This document shows, piece after piece, positions 38,969 through 48,408 of a DNA stretch of 64,000 bases. Made by a program: the position numbers and the translations under genes. Position 1 is the stretch's first letter. Every line of letters starts with the position of its first letter. The notes under the pieces were generated by a model. That model saw only the letters and a program-made list of their open reading frames with translations, searched no databases and was not told where the DNA came from. The DNA lies in contig CAYGYG010000013.1 of assembly GCA_964354155.1 (NCBI GenBank), positions 16,453 to 80,452 on the forward strand, given 5' to 3'. The DNA comes from CAYGYG01 sp964354155 (GTDB taxonomy: Bacteria > Hydrothermota > Tepidihabitantia > SM23-42 > CAYGYG01).

Positions 38969-40271
38969 GAGCGGCGCAATATGCGCTGTTCGCAGTTTTT
39001 GTCACGCGATGCACTCATCGACGCTGGCCAGAAACATTCTTAAAGTCACCACCGGGGACATCGCTTCAAGAGCGCTTGGTTTTGTGAGTATGCTTCTACT
39101 CATTAGAGGGCTGGGCATTAACGATTACGCCGCGTACACTGCTTTTCTGACTGTCATGTCTTTGAGTCCGGGGCTAGTTGGGAACGGGCTTAACCTGGCA
39201 CTCGTTAGGCTATCAGCAGAACATATCTCTAGAACACATAGCAGACCGCTGAGGCTGTACTTCGTGAATATGGCAGCTCAATGCCTGCTGTATGTTTCGA
39301 TTTGCGTAGTGGCCTTGATAATGATTGATAGTATAAACGAACTACTGTTTGGCAGGCAGGACTTCACTGCGCCAATAATGTATGGGCTAGTAGGAGGTTT
39401 CGGGTCTCTTCTTATGCAGTTTGGCAGAACGACGTACCAGGCCGAAGAGAACTTCAACAGCTATGTACTTACCATATGGCTGCGGCAGATCGGCAACCTG
39501 GTGGTAATTGGCTGTCTCTTCTTTGCGGCCTTACTCAATTTCAGGAGCGCGGTGAGTGCCGTTGTTCTTGTCGAATTGATCATTGGCTTGATAATTGTCC
39601 TTGTGGTGTTCAAGAATGTGAGGCTCAGTGATATTCGCGAGGTATTGGGGGCGGAGCTTGTTATTATCAGGGATTTTTGTCACGAAATGGGCTGGCTCAT
39701 TGCCTACTATCTCATCCTGGCCATTATGTCGAATCTTAGTGTGTTCATGTTGTCACATCTGTCTTCCGCCTACGAAATCGCCGTATACGGAGTTGCGTTT
39801 CGCTACTATTCGGTTGGACTGCTTTTGCTCGGTGCGATTCATACCGTACTAGTTCCGCGGTTTTCAAAGGTAGACATGTTGGTTAGGAGTAGACAGCTAG
39901 CATTCACATTTAAGTGGCTGAAAACGACGTCGTGGCTGATCATACCTATAGCGGCGTTTGATCTGGTCGGCAAGTCAGTATTCGTGTGGATCAATGGCCT
40001 GCAGTATGTAAGGTCCTTCTACGTCTTTATCGTGTTGTCATTTGGCATTTGGCTCAGTTTGATGTTCAGTCCCCTGGTTAATGTGCTCGTTAGCAGAAAT
40101 CGCTTCAGGTTTCTTCTCGTATTGGCAGCCATTGCATTAGCGGTAAACCTGGTTGGAAGCTATATGCTGATACCCGTTTGGGGCAGTGTGGGCGCTGCAG
40201 TCGTTGTTGTGTTCTCATACGCGTCAATCAACATTGCCGCGGGAGTGGCGGTCTTATTTGCAGGCAGATGA
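38961..40271 (+). CDS. Wzx-type oligosaccharide flippase
   Basis: A 436-residue polytopic membrane protein of the MATE/Wzx superfamily with about 12 predicted helices (for example FVSMLLLIRGLGI, SLLMQFGRTTYQAEENF, LVVIGCLFFAALL, MLIPVWGSVGAAVVVVFSY). It would flip lipid-linked repeat units across the inner membrane. The start at ATG 38961 overlaps the DUF362 stop by 8 nt; ATG 39009 is an alternative. The stop overlaps the next start (ATGA at 40268). Confidence 0.9.
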   Translation: MRKSGAICAVRSFCHAMHSSTLARNILKVTTGDIASRALGFVSMLLLIRGLGINDYAAYTAFLTVMSLSPGLVGNGLNLALVRLSAEHISRTHSRPLRLYFVNMAAQCLLYVSICVVALIMIDSINELLFGRQDFTAPIMYGLVGGFGSLLMQFGRTTYQAEENFNSYVLTIWLRQIGNLVVIGCLFFAALLNFRSAVSAVVLVELIIGLIIVLVVFKNVRLSDIREVLGAELVIIRDFCHEMGWLIAYYLILAIMSNLSVFMLSHLSSAYEIAVYGVAFRYYSVGLLLLGAIHTVLVPRFSKVDMLVRSRQLAFTFKWLKTTSWLIIPIAAFDLVGKSVFVWINGLQYVRSFYVFIVLSFGIWLSLMFSPLVNVLVSRNRFRFLLVLAAIALAVNLVGSYMLIPVWGSVGAAVVVVFSYASINIAAGVAVLFAGR

Positions 40272-41788
40272 GTAACCCGCATAATGGCCCAATGTCTTCT
40301 TTCGGCGGGGCAACGCAAAACCGATCCTGGAGTTCTGCACACAAGGTGTCCGTGAACCTTCTAGTTTGGGTCGTACTTGCGGCTGCAACGGTATCCGTTG
40401 GCTACCTATCTGCGGCTTCAAGTGCTGATGTCTTGCGAGGTGTAGTTTGTCTACTGGCTTTCATGGGTTTCCTAGCATTCTTGCTTCTGCCAAGGACGGG
40501 GACCTATCTTATTCTCTTTTCAGTTTTCGTACCTCTATCTTTTGGTGAGTTTCTGGGCGTCAGATCGTTGTACCTGTACGAAATCGTTATTCCTATCGTA
40601 GCATTTGTATATTTCTTCAACAAGGTATTTATGAGGCAGTCAGTGTTTGCGTTTAACCCGAAACTAAATCCCACCATAGTTCCAATATTGCTCTATTTCG
40701 TAATCATTCTTCTCAATTATGCGAGAAATCCACTGCCTCCGTCAGGGATGATGCATATTGGAGAAGAGTTGGGTGGGATGAAGATATACTATCGGTTCTT
40801 TCTATGCTTGTTGTTGTATTTGTTGTTCACAGAGATCGTGGCGACATCCTCACATCTAATGAACAAGACCATGTCATTCATTTGGACTTTGACGCTTGCG
40901 ATCGCCGTGTTGGGCGTATTGATGATTGTCTCTGGGCCTGTGAATGCGATTGTTATGAAGATGCAAGCACTCAACGTGATCAACGCTTTTGAATGGCAAG
41001 CCTCGCCTCTGTCCTATTCAGGATTCGGCCTCAATGCATACCGATTGGGCCTTTTGACCGACGTGGTTCCGGTTGCGCTTTTTCTGTTGACTGCAAATGT
41101 TGTGCAGCCTAAGACAGTAATGACTGGCCTGTTGCTACTTTTCATGTTGTTTGCGTTGGTTCTGAGTGGTGGGCGCGCTGGCTTTGCATCATGCGTCCTC
41201 ACAATCACAATATGGGTACTTTTACGGAAGAAATGGGTTTTGTTCGTCTGCATACTGGTACTGTGTTTGTCTACGTATTTGCTTATCTATGTACACTATG
41301 ACAAGTTACCCGATCAAATCAAGAGGATTACGTTCGTCAACGCCCCCTTGTCGCAATTAGATTATGCGCGAGATGTGATGTATCAGATGTCATGGGACCT
41401 GTTCCGGAAGCACCCTGTGTTTGGGGTAGGTATTGGGGCATTCCCAATAACAGGTGTCGCTGGCTCCATTGAGCACCAGTTCCTAACAAGACATCTACGG
41501 TATGGTGGGCACGGTGCATATGTCTCCTTGCTGTTTCTAACCGGCATGGTAGGTCTTATTCCATTTCTGTGGGTTATCATCCGCTCGTTAAGGGGTGCAT
41601 ATTGTGTTTTCGTCGCACACAGTACTGACATACGAAAATGCGTCAGCTTGTTTCTCCTATTGTCTATTGTTTTCTATTCGGCCTTGTTTGCGTTTAGTGG
41701 CCGGGGCTCCGAGCTTTGGTTTTTTGTCGTTACGGGCATGGTCTCCGGGTTATCTGTTTACCACAGGAACAGGTGCCGTACTCAATGA
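40268..41788 (+). CDS. O-antigen ligase/polymerase-like membrane protein
   Basis: A 506-residue membrane protein with 10-12 hydrophobic helices, and a large periplasmic loop near 330-410 containing HPVFGVGIGAFPITG, the hallmark of the Wzy/WaaL O-antigen ligase family, preceded by LSGGRAGFASC. It would polymerise or ligate the exported repeat units. ATG 40268 is chosen because it overlaps the flippase stop as ATGA. A longer frame from 40178 overlaps the flippase and is rejected. Confidence 0.88.
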   Translation: MSNPHNGPMSSFGGATQNRSWSSAHKVSVNLLVWVVLAAATVSVGYLSAASSADVLRGVVCLLAFMGFLAFLLLPRTGTYLILFSVFVPLSFGEFLGVRSLYLYEIVIPIVAFVYFFNKVFMRQSVFAFNPKLNPTIVPILLYFVIILLNYARNPLPPSGMMHIGEELGGMKIYYRFFLCLLLYLLFTEIVATSSHLMNKTMSFIWTLTLAIAVLGVLMIVSGPVNAIVMKMQALNVINAFEWQASPLSYSGFGLNAYRLGLLTDVVPVALFLLTANVVQPKTVMTGLLLLFMLFALVLSGGRAGFASCVLTITIWVLLRKKWVLFVCILVLCLSTYLLIYVHYDKLPDQIKRITFVNAPLSQLDYARDVMYQMSWDLFRKHPVFGVGIGAFPITGVAGSIEHQFLTRHLRYGGHGAYVSLLFLTGMVGLIPFLWVIIRSLRGAYCVFVAHSTDIRKCVSLFLLLSIVFYSALFAFSGRGSELWFFVVTGMVSGLSVYHRNRCRTQ

Positions 41789-41833
41789 GTGAGCTCACTT
41801 GAGCGTGGCACGGCATCCCTGTAAGCTATACAC

Positions 41834-43024
41834 ATGTTAAGGCGAGAGAACATACTTCGGATTTCTGAAGTTCCGTGGGATTCGTGTTTCTGGACGCGAC
41901 GTCAAGTATTCAGCCAAATGCTGGCCGAAAGAGGCAATAAGATATACTACGTTGAGCCAGGCGGGCTGGTCTTGCGTGGATCATTCAACAGAAGATACGG
42001 TGCCGTGACACGATTTGGGTCTCACGTACGTCAAGTTGCTGACGATATCCATGTCATAACTGCTCCTGCACAGATTCCCTTTTATGCGGCGACCAAACTC
42101 GGCATAATGTGGCCGTTGAGAGTGAACCGTCTTGTACTGAAGAACTTGTTGTTGAGTTCTCAGCATTCGCTGAAGATTGAAAACCCCATCCTGTGGACCT
42201 ATTTTTCACCGTCGTTGTCGCCAGATATTGTGCGGGAACTTAAGCCGAAAGCAGTTGTATACGATTGTACTGACAACGTTGCGGGTCTGCCTGGTGTTGG
42301 TTTAAGGTTCGCGCAAATCGAAGCGGCGCTTGCAAGGGAAGCAGATATCGTTTTTGTGACTTCTAAGGGGCTATTACCAAGGTTCCTCGAATTGAATGCG
42401 AACACACATTTTGCCCCAAACGGTGTAGATTTCGACTTGTACTCGAAAATCGACGCAGTGGATCGGTCGCGAGATTGCAGCGGACTGTGTGACGTCTCAG
42501 GCCCCATCATCGGCTATGTCGGATCAGTCTATGAGTGGATGGATTTAGATCTCATTTACAGTATTGGCACGAAACATCCGGGCTGGACATTCGTAATAAT
42601 CGGTCCCGTGCATTGTGATATAGGGCGGTTTCGCAATCTAGAAAATGTGCGTTTTCTGGGCAAGAAAGTGCGGGAAGAAGCGATTACTTATCTCAAGCAT
42701 TTCGATGTATGCGTCAACGTGTTCAGGGAAAACGAGTTGACCAAATACGTGCATCCATTGAAGGTGTACGAGTATCTGGCGGCTGGCAAGCCGGTTGTAT
42801 CTGTGCCCATGTCGGAGATAGACCATCTTCGCCCAGTTGTCAAGTTTGCAGCGAATGAGCAAGAGTTCACGGCGGCGATTGAAGATGCGCTTGCGCATGA
42901 TAACGAACGCTTGAGGCAAGAGCGATTGCGGTTTGCACGCAGGTATTCATGGGATAAGATACTCGACGGTATCTGGAATATGATTGATAAAACCATCCAA
43001 AAGAAGGCGAATAGGGTGTCATGA
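41834..43024 (+). CDS. Glycosyltransferase (GT-B, GT4-like)
   Basis: A 396-residue GT-B enzyme without a signal or membrane segment. The N-terminal domain contains NPILWTYFSPSLSPDIV and YDCTDNVAGLPG; the C-terminal domain has IGYVGSVYEWMDLDLI, FLGKKVREEAITYLKHFDVCVNVF and YEYLAAGKPVVSVP (about 315-329), the nucleotide-sugar-binding region. The outline is that of enzymes annotated as UDP-galactopyranose-type or teichuronic GT4 transferases; donor and acceptor cannot be read. The stop overlaps the next ATG by 4 nt. Confidence 0.88.
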   Translation: MLRRENILRISEVPWDSCFWTRRQVFSQMLAERGNKIYYVEPGGLVLRGSFNRRYGAVTRFGSHVRQVADDIHVITAPAQIPFYAATKLGIMWPLRVNRLVLKNLLLSSQHSLKIENPILWTYFSPSLSPDIVRELKPKAVVYDCTDNVAGLPGVGLRFAQIEAALAREADIVFVTSKGLLPRFLELNANTHFAPNGVDFDLYSKIDAVDRSRDCSGLCDVSGPIIGYVGSVYEWMDLDLIYSIGTKHPGWTFVIIGPVHCDIGRFRNLENVRFLGKKVREEAITYLKHFDVCVNVFRENELTKYVHPLKVYEYLAAGKPVVSVPMSEIDHLRPVVKFAANEQEFTAAIEDALAHDNERLRQERLRFARRYSWDKILDGIWNMIDKTIQKKANRVS

Positions 43025-44304
43025 GAATTCTGATGATGACCCCATGGCTACCAGGGCTGCCCACAACGGGAGGATCACCGCGGGTGTTCCACTTGCTTAA
43101 GGAACTTGCGCCCCTGCACGACTTCACCGTCTATAGTCTCTCGTCCTCAGCGGTAGAATGCGCACGGTTTACCGGTGCAGTCGATCGTGACTGCCTTCGG
43201 ACGCCAGTTCACGTAGTTAATGTGGATAGAAGTTCATCCCTGGCTGGTTTCCTTAGAACCACCTTCTCCATGTTGCCTAATTTCATCATGGTCCATAAGT
43301 CGCCCGCTGAGTACAAGCGAATTCAGGGCATCGTGCGAATGATCCTGGAGCGTGACCATTTTGACCTAATCCATATTGAGAACATATCGATGCTTCAGTA
43401 CTTGCCGGCTCGATGCAGAATTCCGAAAGTGGTGATGCTTCCTGACTCGGCCTATCTCTATTTCCGCAGAAACATCAGGTACGGAGGCAGCTTGTTCAAG
43501 AGGATATGGTTTTGTACCCAGGCTATGAAAGCGAAGAGGTTCGAGACCACAGTATTGGGAGACGCTGACTATGTAGTCGTAAACTCAGACATTGATGCAA
43601 GGGTCCTGCTGTCGAACGGTTTGAGAAACAGAGTCGCCGTGGTTCCTAACGGCGTCGACATCGAATACTACAGCAGTAAGCCACGACGCTCATCCGGCAA
43701 CGCGATGGTGTTCAGCGGTGTCATGGATTACGAATACAATGTTGATGCGATGCTCTATTTCTGCAGAGATATCCTGCCCATAATAAGAAAGGAAGTCCCC
43801 GATGCCAGCCTGCTAATAGTCGGGAAGAATCCTACGGGAGCAATACTGGATCTGGCTGCCAATTCAAGCATAAATGTGACGGGCTATGTGGATGATGTTA
43901 GGCCCTATGTTTCGCGCGCCACTGTGTATGTATCACCTCTCCGCGGTGGCGCGGGGATGAAGAATAAGTTACTTATGGCAATGGCAATGCAGAGACCGAT
44001 TGTTGCCAGCTCGATAAGCTGCGACGGCATTGACATTGAACACAATCACAGCGCACTGATAGCCGACGCACCAGCGGCCTTTGCGCAGTCGGTAGTAGCC
44101 TTACTACACAATGAAGCGTTACGGCGAAGACTGGTACGTAATGCCTTCAATCTGGCCAAAGAGAAGTACAGCTGGCGATCGTATGCGCGTCGGTTTGATC
44201 AGATCTACCTGAGGTCGGTGTCCACTCAAGGTAGCGCCTTTCAATGGGCTGCAACCGACATACGTCCTGTGTCTTTGGACGAAAGGAGACGAAATGAATG
44301 TTAG
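43021..44304 (+). CDS. Glycosyltransferase family 4 protein
   Basis: A 427-residue GT-B enzyme: MTPWLPGLPTTGGSPRVFHLLKELA at the donor-independent N-terminus, DYVVVNSDIDARVLLSNG and VVPNGVDIEYY (about 207-217), MVFSGVMDYEYNVDAMLYF, then YVSPLRGGAGMKNKLLMAMAMQRPIVAS near 303-330. This pattern is shared with sugar transferases of the PEP-CTERM/XrtA-type and stp1-like groups. It overlaps the previous gene (ATGA) and the next by 11 nt. Confidence 0.88.
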   Translation: MRILMMTPWLPGLPTTGGSPRVFHLLKELAPLHDFTVYSLSSSAVECARFTGAVDRDCLRTPVHVVNVDRSSSLAGFLRTTFSMLPNFIMVHKSPAEYKRIQGIVRMILERDHFDLIHIENISMLQYLPARCRIPKVVMLPDSAYLYFRRNIRYGGSLFKRIWFCTQAMKAKRFETTVLGDADYVVVNSDIDARVLLSNGLRNRVAVVPNGVDIEYYSSKPRRSSGNAMVFSGVMDYEYNVDAMLYFCRDILPIIRKEVPDASLLIVGKNPTGAILDLAANSSINVTGYVDDVRPYVSRATVYVSPLRGGAGMKNKLLMAMAMQRPIVASSISCDGIDIEHNHSALIADAPAAFAQSVVALLHNEALRRRLVRNAFNLAKEKYSWRSYARRFDQIYLRSVSTQGSAFQWAATDIRPVSLDERRRNEC

Positions 44305-45610
44305 CGTTTTCGGACTTGGATATGTTGGGTGTGTTTCGGCTGCGTGTCTAGCGCACGATGGTCACTATGTGATCGGCGTAGATGTTAACCCATTGAAGGT
44401 TGAAATGATCAACAAGATGAAGAGTCCGGTTGTAGAGCAGAATCTTGGCGAGCTGATCAAAGAGGGTGTGCAGGCGGGGAGATTGAAGGGGACATGCGAC
44501 GCGCGGGAGGCCGTCTTGAATACGGCGATTTCCCTCGTCTGCGTCGGAACGCCGTGCGATAAGAAGGGCAATATAGTATTAGACTTCATTGAGCGAGGTT
44601 CACAGGAGATCGGCCATGTATTGAAAGAGAAGAATGAACGCCATATCATCGTTTACAGAAGTACGATCGTGCCTGGTACGTTGCGTTCGAGAATTGTCCC
44701 CATTCTGGAAAAGAGTTCTGGGATGAAGGTAGGTCGTGATTTTGGTGTGTGCGTAAATCCTGAATTCTTGAGAGAAGGGACTGGTGTATTCGACTTCTAC
44801 AATCCACCTCGAGTGTTGATTGGTGAAGACAATGCAGATGACGGGCGAGCGGTTGAGTCCTTGTACATGAAGGTCAAGGCACGCGTAGTCCATACGCGCA
44901 TAGAAGTTGCCGAAGTGATCAAGTATGTTGAGAATGCTTTTCACGCTCTCAAGGTGGCTTTTGCCAATGAGATCGGGTTGCTGTGCAAAGAGCTGGCGAT
45001 AGATAGCCACGAAATCATGGGCATCTTCTGCGAAGACACTAAGTTAAACCTCTCAGCATACTATTTGAAGCCTGGCTTCGCGTTCGGTGGGTCGTGTCTT
45101 CCAAAAGATCTGCAGGCCCTGACTTACAGGGCTAGGCAACTGGGCCTCGACTTGCCTTTGCTTTCCTCAATTATGAAAAGCAATGAGGCACACATGCGTC
45201 AGATCATTAATACTGTGGAAGGCTTCCAAGCGAAGAACATAGGCATAGTTGGCTTAAGCTTCAAGCAGGGAACCGACGATCTCAGAGAAAGTCCAAGCGT
45301 CATTCTGGCGGAGGTTCTCATTGGCAGAGGCTGCAATATCGCAATCTATGACGAAGAAGTTAATCTCGCTTCGGTTATAGGGGCGAACAGGCAGTACATA
45401 AATGAGCGGATTTCACATATATCAAAGCTTCTTGTCCCAACCTTGGATGATCTGCTACGTAGGAGCGATCTTGTCATCATAACCAAGCATGTTGAAGGAA
45501 TGGCATCTGTTTCGCTAGGTGATCTTAGAAACAAGACCATATTTGACTTGGTCAATGTTGGAGAGATCAAGAGAATGAGGGGCATTGATTACCACGGCGT
45601 TGCGTGGTGA
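44294..45610 (+). CDS. algD: GDP-mannose 6-dehydrogenase (AlgD-like)
   Basis: A 438-residue sugar-nucleotide dehydrogenase that oxidises a nucleotide hexose at C6 to the uronic acid using NAD. Rossmann motif GLGYVGCVSAACLA at residues 7-20. The catalytic Cys is C268 in GFAFGGSCLPKDLQALTYRA, the same number and context as in Pseudomonas AlgD. EVAEVIKYVENAFHALKVAFANE and SFKQGTDDLRESPSV also match AlgD better than UDP-glucose dehydrogenases, so GDP-mannuronate is the likely product. It overlaps the glycosyltransferase by 11 nt and ends the first polysaccharide transcript block. Confidence 0.9.
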   Translation: MNVSVFGLGYVGCVSAACLAHDGHYVIGVDVNPLKVEMINKMKSPVVEQNLGELIKEGVQAGRLKGTCDAREAVLNTAISLVCVGTPCDKKGNIVLDFIERGSQEIGHVLKEKNERHIIVYRSTIVPGTLRSRIVPILEKSSGMKVGRDFGVCVNPEFLREGTGVFDFYNPPRVLIGEDNADDGRAVESLYMKVKARVVHTRIEVAEVIKYVENAFHALKVAFANEIGLLCKELAIDSHEIMGIFCEDTKLNLSAYYLKPGFAFGGSCLPKDLQALTYRARQLGLDLPLLSSIMKSNEAHMRQIINTVEGFQAKNIGIVGLSFKQGTDDLRESPSVILAEVLIGRGCNIAIYDEEVNLASVIGANRQYINERISHISKLLVPTLDDLLRRSDLVIITKHVEGMASVSLGDLRNKTIFDLVNVGEIKRMRGIDYHGVAW

Positions 45611-45786
45611 GTGACCTGGGGGTCAGTCGACCGTTGTCCTGTGCCTGCGCATGATCACGAACCAGAATGATATTCGGCGTTTCCAGACATGCAGGTCATG
45701 ATTGGGAACTTCCCTTGCCGTGAGGAGAACGAGTTGGCCCCAGGACTACCTGTCGAGACCTGCTGCGTCCACCTTGCTTGGCGTGT

Positions 45787-47022
45787 ATGAAGACTATCCT
45801 GGTTAACACATACCTTTCGCCGGGTGGTGGGGATACGGCCTACATATTCAACCTTTCTGACCTGCTACAGAGTAGAGAGGATGAGGTCGCTTTCTTTGCC
45901 ATGGTGAATGGTCATAATAGACCCGACCCGAATGCTGATCTGTTCGTAAGTCACATAGACTTCAGGGAACTGTCTCGTCAGAGGAATCCGGTTGCTGGCT
46001 TGCGCGTGATGTCTAGGGCCATTTATTCGGTTGAAGCACGTGGGAAGTTTGAAAAGCTGCTGTGCCGCTTTGAGCCCGACACGATCCATGTGCAGAACAT
46101 CCATGCCCATATTACACCCTCTGTTGTTTTCGAAGCTAGAAAACATGGTCTGCCGGTAGTCTGGACATTGCACGACCACAAACTGATCTGCCCGAACACA
46201 CACTTCATGATCGACGCAACGGGTGAGATATGTGAGGCATGTGGGAAACGAGCATACTATCATGCCATTCTGGGGCGGTGTAAGAAGGGTTCGGTACTGG
46301 CGAGCGCCATGGCGAGTCTTGAGGCCTACGCACACTGGTTCATGAGGGTCAGGGACAAGGTGGACGCTTTCATTTCGCCCAGCCAGTTTCTCCGTAACAA
46401 GCTCATCGACCGCGGCTTCAGGCCGGAAAAGGTCCACCATTTGCCCATGTTTGTGCCAGATATTTGTTTTCGCCGCGGGAACGGCAGGGGCGAACACTTC
46501 CTTTTCTTGGGAAAGATAGACCCGATCAAGGGAGTCAAGGCTATGACAGAAGCCTGTCGGTCGGTACCCGACGCAAGTCTTATTATTGCTGGCAACGGTG
46601 ACGGCGAGTACGCAGCGCAGTGCCGGTGTGAGGCTCCATTGAACGCCGCTTTCGTTGGTTTCAAGACAGGACGGGAACTGCACCAACTACGCGACGGTGC
46701 CCGCGCGATCGTCTTGCCGTCGCTGTGCTACGAGAACCAGCCGTTAGCGATCCTGGAAGCGTTTGCGGCGTCGAAGCCGGTGATCGCATCGAATCTTGGC
46801 GGGATGACTGAATTGGTGAAGCACGGGGAGAGGGGTCTGCTTGTGCCGCCTGGCGATGCCGAGGCCCTGGCTGACGCCATGCGTTGGATGATGAGCCATC
46901 CGAAGGAAGCGCGTGAGATGGGCAGGAATGCCTACGAGTACGCCCGTGAGGTCCACTCAGCCGAAAGGCACTACGATGGACTCATGGCGATATATCGGAA
47001 AGTTGGTGCCAGGGGTATATGA
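45787..47022 (+). CDS. Glycosyltransferase family 4 protein
   Basis: A 411-residue GT-B enzyme: NTYLSPGGGDTAYIFNLSDLL, FEPDTIHVQNIHAHITPSVVFEA, VWTLHDHKLICPN, then a Cys-containing insertion (CEACGKRAYYHAILGRCKKGS) common in this subgroup. The C-terminal donor site is LPSLCYENQPLAILEAFAASKPVIAS (about 301-326). ATG 45787 is used; a TTG 9 nt upstream is less likely. The 176-nt gap before it (45611-45786) holds nothing recognisable. The stop overlaps the methyltransferase start (ATGA). Confidence 0.9.
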   Translation: MKTILVNTYLSPGGGDTAYIFNLSDLLQSREDEVAFFAMVNGHNRPDPNADLFVSHIDFRELSRQRNPVAGLRVMSRAIYSVEARGKFEKLLCRFEPDTIHVQNIHAHITPSVVFEARKHGLPVVWTLHDHKLICPNTHFMIDATGEICEACGKRAYYHAILGRCKKGSVLASAMASLEAYAHWFMRVRDKVDAFISPSQFLRNKLIDRGFRPEKVHHLPMFVPDICFRRGNGRGEHFLFLGKIDPIKGVKAMTEACRSVPDASLIIAGNGDGEYAAQCRCEAPLNAAFVGFKTGRELHQLRDGARAIVLPSLCYENQPLAILEAFAASKPVIASNLGGMTELVKHGERGLLVPPGDAEALADAMRWMMSHPKEAREMGRNAYEYAREVHSAERHYDGLMAIYRKVGARGI

Positions 47023-47915
47023 TTTCTCGTGAATTGCGCGAACTCATTGTCTACCATTCAAAATTCACAAGAAGGTTCGCAGAACATGATTATCACAACG
47101 TTTTTGCGAAAACGTTTGGAGATCTGAAGCTGACTGGCCTCCGCAAACTCGAAGGCAGACATGTATTAGACTTAGGTTGCGGTCAACGATTTCCCTTTGC
47201 TCTGTTATGTGCCGCTGAAGGTGCACGCGTTACTGCATTGGATATCGACTACGTTAAACCAGATCCCTTGCCTAGATTCTTCTACAATGCTGTCAGACAT
47301 AACGGCGTCAAACGTGCGTTTAAGTCTGCGATTAGGCAGGTACTATTCGACAGACGCTATTACACGATCTTGGAAACAACTGCTAAGAGACCACTAAAGC
47401 AGCGCAAATCAGCAATTACGTATGTTATTGCTGATCCCGGGTGCTGTGATTACCCATTACGGTCGGGTACGTTCGATCTGATCGTTTCAAACGCGGTGGT
47501 CGAACATGTCAATAATGTGAACCAGTTCGCTGCAGAAATCTACCGTCTGCTCGTGAAAGGTGGATATTTCTATGCTATCATCCACAACTTCTATTCATTG
47601 TCTGGTGGGCACAACCTGGAATGGGCGTATCCCGATGAGTCACCGTCGAAGCGGGTCCCCCCCTGGGACCACTTGCGAAGGAAAGAGTTCCAAAGCTGGG
47701 TCTTCCTCAACAAACTGAAGCCTGAAGAGTATGCAAATGCCTTCAAGACTCACCTTGAGGTTTTGCTTTTCGAGCCTCGAAATGTGAACCACGATAGAAA
47801 TGGCTGCGAGGGGGAACGATTCCTTCGCCCGGAAATAACGGCTGAGTTGAAAGAATATCCGCGAGAACTGCTCCTGACGAGGAGTTGGTGCATTATTGCG
47901 AGGAAGCGTGACTGA
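47019..47915 (+). CDS. SAM-dependent methyltransferase
   Basis: A 298-residue class I methyltransferase. Motif I is VLDLGCGQRFPFAL (about 50-63), then VTALDIDYVKP (about 71-81); SGTFDLIVSNAVVEHV near 149-164 is motif IV, and YRLLVKGGYFYAIIHNFYSLSGGH follows. Substrate-side text (WAYPDESPSKRVPPWDHLRRKEF) is like that in glycan-locus methyltransferases. It is coupled to the preceding glycosyltransferase by ATGA. It probably methylates a sugar or lipid-linked intermediate. Confidence 0.85.
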   Translation: MISRELRELIVYHSKFTRRFAEHDYHNVFAKTFGDLKLTGLRKLEGRHVLDLGCGQRFPFALLCAAEGARVTALDIDYVKPDPLPRFFYNAVRHNGVKRAFKSAIRQVLFDRRYYTILETTAKRPLKQRKSAITYVIADPGCCDYPLRSGTFDLIVSNAVVEHVNNVNQFAAEIYRLLVKGGYFYAIIHNFYSLSGGHNLEWAYPDESPSKRVPPWDHLRRKEFQSWVFLNKLKPEEYANAFKTHLEVLLFEPRNVNHDRNGCEGERFLRPEITAELKEYPRELLLTRSWCIIARKRD

Positions 47916-47929
47916 TTCGAGCGGCATAT

Positions 47930-48005
47930 GGAATGTGCGGTTGTAACGACTTATATGTGTAATCCTCGGTGCTAGATGTGCAATAGCTGGGCAAATGTAA
48001 CGCGC
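47930..48005 (+). pseudogene. Truncated copy of a radical SAM gene start
   Basis: Reads MECAVVTTYMCNPRC, TAG, MCNSWANVT: the same N-terminus as the intact radical SAM protein at 48476 (MECAVITTYRCNARCQMC). The three cluster Cys codons are kept, but codon 16 (Gln in the intact gene) is TAG (47975-47977) and similarity ends after about 25 codons. It lies upstream of the ArsR-like gene, so the ArsR/radical-SAM unit probably arose by duplication or recombination. The rest of 47916-48083 shows nothing else. Confidence 0.8.
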
Positions 48006-48083
48006 TCCATGCGCCGTCATCTCCGTATTCGCGCCCCGGGGAGTGTTGCACGTCGCGTTGACGTGACAATCCCAACCAGGTTA

Positions 48084-48109
48084 TTCTCTGTTTATCGATA
48101 AAGTGAGAA
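48084..48109. promoter_or_regulatory. ArsR operator 1a (26-bp imperfect palindrome)
   Basis: TTCTC...TTTATCGATAAA...GAGAA, 26 bp, before the first ArsR-like gene. The gene's GTG start (48103) lies inside it. A TTGACG/TTATTC promoter at 48058/48081 would overlap it. Related palindromes lie at 48409, 57386 and 57727, and a split one at 52792. Confidence 0.75.
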
Positions 48110-48393
48110 CAACCAACAGGACAGTATCAAGGTTATTTCGGGCGCTGGCCAACGAGAAACGTTTGATGATCGTCAAAGCCATCGCGGCAGGCCATGAGGA
48201 GACGAACAACACACTCTCGGACAAGCTCAACCTACCATATCCTACCGTTGCGCGTCACCTAAAGATCCTGGAGAGTGTCGGTGTCATTGGCTCACGGCAG
48301 GATGGCGCAACCCAGCTCTACTCGCTGAAGAAACCGGATGATCCAATGGTTCAGAATGTACTCGATGCTGCATTGAGGCTAATCAGCAAATGA
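48103..48393 (+). CDS. ArsR-fold winged-helix regulator 1
   Basis: A 96-residue ArsR-like winged-helix protein: LFRALANEKRLMIVKAIAAG, then NTLSDKLNLPYPTVARHLKILESVGVIGSRQDG, with recognition helix TVARHLKILE near residues 46-55. There is no metal-binding Cys or His pair, so it is not a metal sensor. It most resembles the regulator at 57428 (NAKRVRML, LPYQTVARNLSTL). The start is GTG 48103 because no ATG is available and alignment with the paralogue needs it. Bracketed by two palindromes of the TTCTC/GAGAA type, so it probably represses itself and the radical SAM gene. Confidence 0.8.
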   Translation: MRTTNRTVSRLFRALANEKRLMIVKAIAAGHEETNNTLSDKLNLPYPTVARHLKILESVGVIGSRQDGATQLYSLKKPDDPMVQNVLDAALRLISK

Positions 48394-48408
48394 CAACGGG
48401 CAGAGCTA

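Noticed and set aside
26364..47977. Reassignment of TAG as a sense codon, suggested by TAG inside the HicA and radical SAM frames
   Set aside because: TAG is used as a normal stop by other genes in the window (for example at 23455-23457 and at the end of the OmpA-like gene), and the radical SAM copy is truncated anyway.
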